DNA of 34,374 nt from a virus. A model generated the notes under the pieces. It was not told the origin of the DNA, made no database searches, and was given only the letters and a program-made list of their open reading frames with translations. This document shows, one piece after another, positions 30,192 through 34,374 of the stretch. Position 1 is the first letter of the stretch. Each line of letters opens with the position of its first letter. The translations under genes were made by a program, and so were the position numbers. The stretch spans positions 1-34,374 of the IMG/VR virus record IMGVR_UViG_3300007363_000058. One strand, written 5' to 3'.

Positions 30192-32557
30192 TGTTCGGCG
30201 CACACCCCATGCTGCGGACGGGCGGCGCTGTCTCGTACAGCGTCCCCTATTCGCTGCGCTTCCGCGCAAGCAATAGCGCATATCTAAGCAGGACGTTTGG
30301 TTCCCCAACCGACGCCAAGAAGTTCACTCTCTCGTGGTGGATGAAACGCGGCACGGTGGGGACGGCAGTCAGCATACTTTCTGCCATCAACGTCACCTCC
30401 ACTTTTTCGATGCAGTTCTCCACCCAGACCACTAATGGCGATGGAGATTATTTTAGGGTTGCGAACCCTAATGCCGGGACGACGTACCTATACACCGATG
30501 CGGTCTTTCGCGACCCTTCAGCTTGGTATCACTTCGTTTTCGTGTTCGACAGCGCCAACGCGACGGCCAATGACCGTGCCATCCTCTACTGCAACGGCAC
30601 TCGCCTCTCGACCACGGTGAGCGTCACGCTGAATGCGACCAGCCGTTGGAACGAAAGCGGAGCGACGGCGCGCATCGGCCTTGGCGGCGCGGGCTTCGCA
30701 AGCGTCAAGGACTACTTCGACGGCTACAAAGCCAATTTCTACATGATCGACGGCCAAGCCCTGACGCCCTCCTCCTTCGGCCAAGCCGACGCCACAACGG
30801 GCGTGTGGGTGCCGAAGGCGTACAGCGGCACCTATGGCACCAACGGCTTCTTCCTTCAGTTCAAGGACGCCGCCAGCACCACCACTATCGGCTACGACAC
30901 CAGCGGCAACTCCAACAACTTCACGACCAGCGGCATCTCGGTGACGAGCGGCACGACGTTCGACCAGATGACCGACACGCCGACAAACAACTATTCTACG
31001 TTCGATGCAATCTCGCCTGTCGGGTCTGCTTCTTCTATCGGCACGCTTTCTGCCGCCAACCTGACATTCGACCACTCGGCGGCTAACTACGCGCAGCGGT
31101 TTGGTTCTTTCGCGGTGGCGAACGGTAAGTGGTACTTTGAATACACGATCACGACGCTGTCTTCTGGTTCTGGTCTGGCGTTTGGAATTGGGAAAACCGC
31201 CGATTATCCTTCTGGGACGGGCGTCCCCGGATCTTGGACGGGCTGCGTTGGATACGGTGAGTTTGGAGACAGCTACCTTCGCCCCATTACCGAAGCGGCT
31301 GGACTTACAAACATAAGCGGCGTTGCGTCCACAGATTTTCTAGTCAACGACATCATTATGATTGCCTTTGATGTCGGGGCCGGAAAGTTCTGGATGGGCA
31401 AGAACGGCACATGGTTTGACAGCGGAAACCCCGCAGCGGGAACAAACGAGAAGCAGACGTTCACGGCGAACATCAACTGGCGTCCGTGGTGCGTCACATA
31501 CGGCTCCAGCGCCGCGCAGAATGTCGTCAACTTCGGCCAGCGCGCCTTCTCCTACACGCCGCCCACCGGCTTCAAGGCTTTGAACACCGCCAACCTCCCG
31601 ACGCCCTCCATCAAGAAGGGTTCGCTCTACATGGACGCGACCCTTCGCACGGGCACGGGTGCGACGGCTTCGGTGTCCTCTCTCGGGTTTCAGCCGGACT
31701 TCGTGTGGATCAAGAGCCGGAGCGCGGCTACGGACCACGGCCTCTACGATGCGGTGCGAGGCGTCCAGAAGCAGCTTGAGTCCAATACTCTCACAATTGA
31801 GACAACAGAGACTACGGGCCTCACGGCCTTCAACAGCAACGGCTACACGGTCGGCTCGTTGGCCCAGCTCAACACCAATACCGCCACCTATGTGGACTGG
31901 GCGTGGAAGGAAGGCGTCACGCCGGGCTTTGATATTGTTCCCTACGCTGGAAATAGCGTGGCTGGTCAGACAATCAGCCATGCTCTTGGGTCTACTCCCG
32001 CAATGATGATTCTAAGGAGTAGAAGTGCCGCACGAACATGGGCCGTCTACCATAAGAACCTGACAAGCGCGGCTTACTACCTTGGTCTCGAAACGACCAA
32101 TGGTCAGCTTGTTGACAACACCATGTTTAACAGCACGGCACCAACCTCTTCTGTCTTCTCCGTCGGGACGTACCAGAACACCAGCGGAGAGAATTACATC
32201 GCCTACCTCTGGTCCGAGATCGAAGGCTTCTCCAAGTTTGGCAGCTACACCGGCAACGCTTCGACGGATGGGCCGTTCGTGTGGTGCGGATTCCGGCCTC
32301 GGTACGTCCTCATAAAGAGCACGGGTGTAGAGAACTGGTCGGTGCAGGATTCTGCGCGCAATCCGTCCAACGTGGTGAACGCACGGCTGAAGCCGAATAG
32401 CGCCGATGCCGAAGGCGTTGGATCGGCGCAGAACGTCGATTTCCTGTCCAACGGGTTCAAGCTCAGAACAACGGACCCAGAAAAGAACTCCAGTAGCGTC
32501 ACCTACATCTTCGCCGCATTTGCCGAAAACCCCTTCAAATATGCGAGGGCACGATGA
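30191..32557 (+). CDS. Receptor-binding-type tail protein: LamG, SPRY and DUF7483-like domains
   Basis: A 788-aa multi-domain protein. Residues about 20-200 resemble a LamG/ConA-like lectin sandwich (FTLSWWMKRGT at 46-56, WYHFVFVFDSANATANDRAI near 113-132). Residues about 290-455 resemble a SPRY domain (GKWYFEYTITTLSSGSGLAFG, FDVGAGKFWMGKNGTW). Residues about 475-788 match the repeated layout of a phage tail domain I recall as DUF7483 (FQPDFVWIKSRSAATDHGLY; GFRPRYVLIKSTGVENWSVQ). These are sugar- or protein-binding folds, so it is the best candidate for host recognition. GC dips near 50% across the SPRY part, against 58-63% on each side, suggesting module exchange. A 4-base overlap joins it to the small protein downstream. 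Confidence 0.85.
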   Translation: MFGAHPMLRTGGAVSYSVPYSLRFRASNSAYLSRTFGSPTDAKKFTLSWWMKRGTVGTAVSILSAINVTSTFSMQFSTQTTNGDGDYFRVANPNAGTTYLYTDAVFRDPSAWYHFVFVFDSANATANDRAILYCNGTRLSTTVSVTLNATSRWNESGATARIGLGGAGFASVKDYFDGYKANFYMIDGQALTPSSFGQADATTGVWVPKAYSGTYGTNGFFLQFKDAASTTTIGYDTSGNSNNFTTSGISVTSGTTFDQMTDTPTNNYSTFDAISPVGSASSIGTLSAANLTFDHSAANYAQRFGSFAVANGKWYFEYTITTLSSGSGLAFGIGKTADYPSGTGVPGSWTGCVGYGEFGDSYLRPITEAAGLTNISGVASTDFLVNDIIMIAFDVGAGKFWMGKNGTWFDSGNPAAGTNEKQTFTANINWRPWCVTYGSSAAQNVVNFGQRAFSYTPPTGFKALNTANLPTPSIKKGSLYMDATLRTGTGATASVSSLGFQPDFVWIKSRSAATDHGLYDAVRGVQKQLESNTLTIETTETTGLTAFNSNGYTVGSLAQLNTNTATYVDWAWKEGVTPGFDIVPYAGNSVAGQTISHALGSTPAMMILRSRSAARTWAVYHKNLTSAAYYLGLETTNGQLVDNTMFNSTAPTSSVFSVGTYQNTSGENYIAYLWSEIEGFSKFGSYTGNASTDGPFVWCGFRPRYVLIKSTGVENWSVQDSARNPSNVVNARLKPNSADAEGVGSAQNVDFLSNGFKLRTTDPEKNSSSVTYIFAAFAENPFKYARAR

Positions 32558-32877
32558 GGTTCTCTCTCCCCGACGGCCAGACCGTCCGCATCGACCAGCC
32601 GTTCACGATGGGAGGCGTCAACTACCCGTACAACTGGCTGCGACTGATGACGCCGAGCGAGCGCATGCAGTTTGGTGCCATTGAGCTTCCCGAGCCCGCA
32701 CCAGAGGTGACGCCTTACGTCCCCACCCCGCTTGACGAGATCCGCAATCTGGAAGCCCAGATCACTCCTCGCCGTCTCAGGGAGGCTGTCTTGACTCCGG
32801 AGGGCAAGGCATGGCTTGAGGGAATCGAAGCACAGATTTCGGCCCTTCGCCCGCCCAAGCAGGAGGTTGCGCCATGA
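32554..32877 (+). CDS. Tail-fibre assembly-like small protein
   Basis: A 107-aa protein opening MRFSLPDGQTVRIDQPFTMG, then VNYPYNWLRLMTPSERMQFG, a pattern shared with small proteins that follow tail-fibre genes and help them fold. A long C-terminal helical segment (EIRNLEAQITPRRLREAVL) suggests a partner-binding coil. It is coupled to the preceding adhesin and the following holin-like gene by 4-base overlaps. The chaperone role is inferred from position. Confidence 0.7.
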   Translation: MRFSLPDGQTVRIDQPFTMGGVNYPYNWLRLMTPSERMQFGAIELPEPAPEVTPYVPTPLDEIRNLEAQITPRRLREAVLTPEGKAWLEGIEAQISALRPPKQEVAP

Positions 32878-33053
32878 ACGAGTCCACGAAGCACGCCATC
32901 GACGCAGCGTCGTTCTCGACGGCACTTGCAACCGTGGCCGGATGGCTTCCTTCTGTCGCCGCGATCTTCACCATCGTGTGGACCGGCATTCGCATCTACG
33001 AGACGAAAACCATCCAGCATCTCGTCGAGCGGCTTCGGAAGCCCTCGGAATGA
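32874..33053 (+). CDS. Holin-like small membrane protein
   Basis: A 59-aa protein (MNESTKHAIDAASFSTALAT ... VERLRKPSE). Residues about 12-42 are one long or two closely spaced hydrophobic segments interrupted by WLP (TALATVAGWLPSVAAIFTIV then WTGIRIYET), with a charged C-terminal tail. Size, charge layout and position after the fibre genes are typical of small phage holins, which open the inner membrane for lysis. ATG 32874 overlaps the previous gene as ATGA. A holin role is inferred; family was not searched. Confidence 0.72.
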   Translation: MNESTKHAIDAASFSTALATVAGWLPSVAAIFTIVWTGIRIYETKTIQHLVERLRKPSE

Positions 33054-33056
33054 GCG

Positions 33057-33206
33057 ATGGAAGCTCTAGAGGCCGTCCTCAAGCTGTGGCCGCTTGCGAT
33101 TGGATTCATCACGCTGGTGATCGTCCTCGCCAAACTTGACCAGCGTGTCCTCGTGATCGAGGAGAAGGTCAAGGCGCTGTTCGATCTCTGGAACAAAAGG
33201 GGGTGA
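33057..33206 (+). CDS. Second small membrane protein of the lysis region
   Basis: A 49-aa protein with one membrane segment (LWPLAIGFITLVIVLAKL, residues 10-27) and a charged amphipathic C-terminal helix (DQRVLVIEEKVKALFDLWNK). ATG 33057 follows the previous stop by three bases. It could be a holin partner or antiholin; it is too short for a standard two-component spanin. No lipobox or SAR motif is present. Confidence 0.7.
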   Translation: MEALEAVLKLWPLAIGFITLVIVLAKLDQRVLVIEEKVKALFDLWNKRG

Positions 33207-33208
33207 CC

Positions 33209-33454
33209 ATGGATGGGCTTATTCTCGTCGCGCAGAATGACAAACCCCTGTGCATGCCGATCCACCAGATCGAAGAGGTCTTGGACAAATACCGGGAGAA
33301 GGCTTTCGTTGCTGGCAGGGTAGACAACGGCAACATGCTGGTGATCTACACCTCCCCAACCGGCACATGGACAGCGGTCGTCATCGCCCCCAACGGGACT
33401 GCCTGCGTTGGTCCGATGGGGAGGGACATGAAGCTCGTCGGCAAGGGTGCCTGA
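33209..33454 (+). CDS. Conserved-looking hypothetical protein (81 aa)
   Basis: ATG 33209, with AGGGGG about 4 bases upstream, is chosen over a GTG at 33203 that sits on the ribosome site itself. The product (MDGLILVAQNDKPLCMPIHQ ...) has two beta strands ending in LVIYTSPTGTWTAVVIAPNG and no known motif. Position in the lysis region suggests a lysis-timing or virion accessory role but nothing in sequence proves it. Confidence 0.68.
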   Translation: MDGLILVAQNDKPLCMPIHQIEEVLDKYREKAFVAGRVDNGNMLVIYTSPTGTWTAVVIAPNGTACVGPMGRDMKLVGKGA

Positions 33455-34374
33455 ATGCCCAATCCGGGGCTGAGCCGCGAAGAAGCCTTGCGGCGCGTGG
33501 AGACCGTTGAGCAATGTCTTAGGGAGGGACATGTCCCACCCGGCATGACGCCACAGAACGGCATGCGCGGGGCTTGGGCGGAAGCCATGTTCCGGCTTGG
33601 CAAGCGCATCAACGGCAAGACCAGCACCGTAGCCCAGCTTGAGGAAAGTGCCGGTCGGCAGATTGACTGGTCTCAGTACGTCACAAGGGGCCGCAGGGAG
33701 GCGCTGGGGCAGAGGTACACCCCTCCCCCTATCCCAGACCCCGACATCCCCGTCGAGGCCCTCATAGACCGTCTGGCGGAAGGCTACACCCGCCGTTCGG
33801 AGCATCGGGCTGCCAAGAAGTGGATGCGCTTTGGGTTGAATGAGGATGGTCCCTACTGCATTGCGGTAGTCGGTGACCCCCATCTCGACGATCCCGGCTG
33901 CAACTGGCCTCTACTGAAGCGGGACGTGGAGTTGATGAGGACTCCTAACGTCCATGCTGTCTGTCTCGGGGATGTGACGAACAACTGGTCAGGGAAGCTG
34001 GTGCGCCTGTACGCGGAGCAGGAAACCACCCGGACGCAGGCTTGGAAGCTGGCCGAGTGGTTCTTCGGGGCCGTGCCGTGGATCGTTATCATTGCTGGCA
34101 ACCACGACATGTGGAGTGGGTCTGGCGATCCGCTGGACTGGATGGCTCGCGGGCATGCGGTCAAGCAGGACTGGACGGCGCAGTTCGAGGTCTCGACGCC
34201 ATCTGGCCATGTGGTTCGGATCGACGCCCGCCATGACTTCAAGGGAAGCTCCATCTACAACCCCCTGCATGGGTTGATGCGAGCGCGCAGGTTCTCTGAC
34301 GGAGAGGCTGACATTCTCGCTGCCGGTCACCAGCACCATGCCGAGATCTACCAAGGTCAGGACCCGGAGAAGGG
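33455..34374 (+). CDS. Calcineurin-like metallophosphoesterase (cut by window edge)
   Basis: An open frame from ATG 33455 to the right edge (306 full codons, no stop). Residues about 135-295 show all five metal-site blocks of the calcineurin-like phosphoesterase fold: VVGDPHLDD (138-146), LGDVTNN (171-177), IAGNHDMW (213-220), DARHDF (257-262) and AAGHQHH (289-295). The N-terminal 90 residues contain a helix-turn-helix-like stretch (GMRGAWAEAMFRLGKRINGK) and are unlike the catalytic part. Phage members include nucleases and phosphodiesterases; substrate unknown. It begins immediately after the previous stop (TGAATG). Confidence 0.88.
   Translation, partial: MPNPGLSREEALRRVETVEQCLREGHVPPGMTPQNGMRGAWAEAMFRLGKRINGKTSTVAQLEESAGRQIDWSQYVTRGRREALGQRYTPPPIPDPDIPVEALIDRLAEGYTRRSEHRAAKKWMRFGLNEDGPYCIAVVGDPHLDDPGCNWPLLKRDVELMRTPNVHAVCLGDVTNNWSGKLVRLYAEQETTRTQAWKLAEWFFGAVPWIVIIAGNHDMWSGSGDPLDWMARGHAVKQDWTAQFEVSTPSGHVVRIDARHDFKGSSIYNPLHGLMRARRFSDGEADILAAGHQHHAEIYQGQDPEK

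Noticed and set aside
1-34374. tRNA genes, CRISPR arrays, insertion sequences, integrase or attachment sites
   Set aside because: Non-coding space is too small (two gaps of about 110-125 bases) and contains no cloverleaf, spaced direct repeats, transposase or recombinase pattern.

Overview
The window is about 34.4 kb of GC-rich (roughly 60% by eye), densely packed DNA with every convincing gene on the + strand. It is the packaging and virion half of a tailed phage (Caudoviricetes), or of a prophage, and I read it as podovirus-like. It has a large terminase, portal, HK97-type capsid cassette, head-tail adaptor, tail nozzle and three consecutive ejection-type proteins, but no tape measure, major tail-tube or sheath gene. 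The host cannot be named from sequence alone; a GC-rich Gram-negative bacterium is the best guess. No replication, RNA polymerase, integrase or endolysin gene is visible, so the early half of the genome and part of lysis lie outside the window. Most neighbouring genes overlap by 1-14 bases (ATGA, GTGA, TAATG, TGATG) or sit within a few bases of each other, as expected for long polycistronic, translationally coupled mRNAs.

Layout. (1) 1-2078: small and large terminase. (2) 2079-8786: an accessory island between terminase and portal. It holds a winged-helix-like protein, a capsule-synthesis/GT-B-like protein, a PD-(D/E)XK nuclease, an HTH protein, a SAM methyltransferase, a GT-A glycosyltransferase, an FkbM-type methyltransferase, a VUT/YhhQ-type transporter, a TGT/DpdA-like transglycosylase, and a GT-A plus MptE/DUF115-like fusion. 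(3) 8783-14623: portal, a glycine-rich tail protein, and small genes including short, strongly basic ones. (4) 14749-17978: capsid cassette (GroES-like co-chaperonin, scaffold, a conserved small protein, decoration-type protein, major capsid protein), bounded by a strong hairpin upstream and a classic terminator downstream. (5) 18092-20937: a protein of three repeated domains and other beta-rich accessory virion proteins. (6) 20939-29479: adaptor, nozzle, three ejection-type proteins and two small proteins. (7) 29487-32877: tail-fibre module with a LamG-SPRY-DUF7483-like protein. (8) 32874-34374: two small membrane proteins (holin-like), a conserved hypothetical, and a calcineurin-like phosphoesterase cut off by the right edge.

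The most interesting system is the pair at 5634-6817: a VUT-family (queuosine-precursor transporter type) membrane protein overlapping a tRNA-guanine-transglycosylase/DpdA-like enzyme. The pair is markedly AT-richer than its flanks. No 7-deazaguanine biosynthesis gene is visible, so my inference is a minimal 'import and insert' route in which the phage salvages a 7-deazaguanine base and places it in its own DNA to evade restriction. It lies inside a cluster of glycosyl- and methyltransferases that may modify the base further, modify the virion, or alter the host surface. The sequence does not decide among these.
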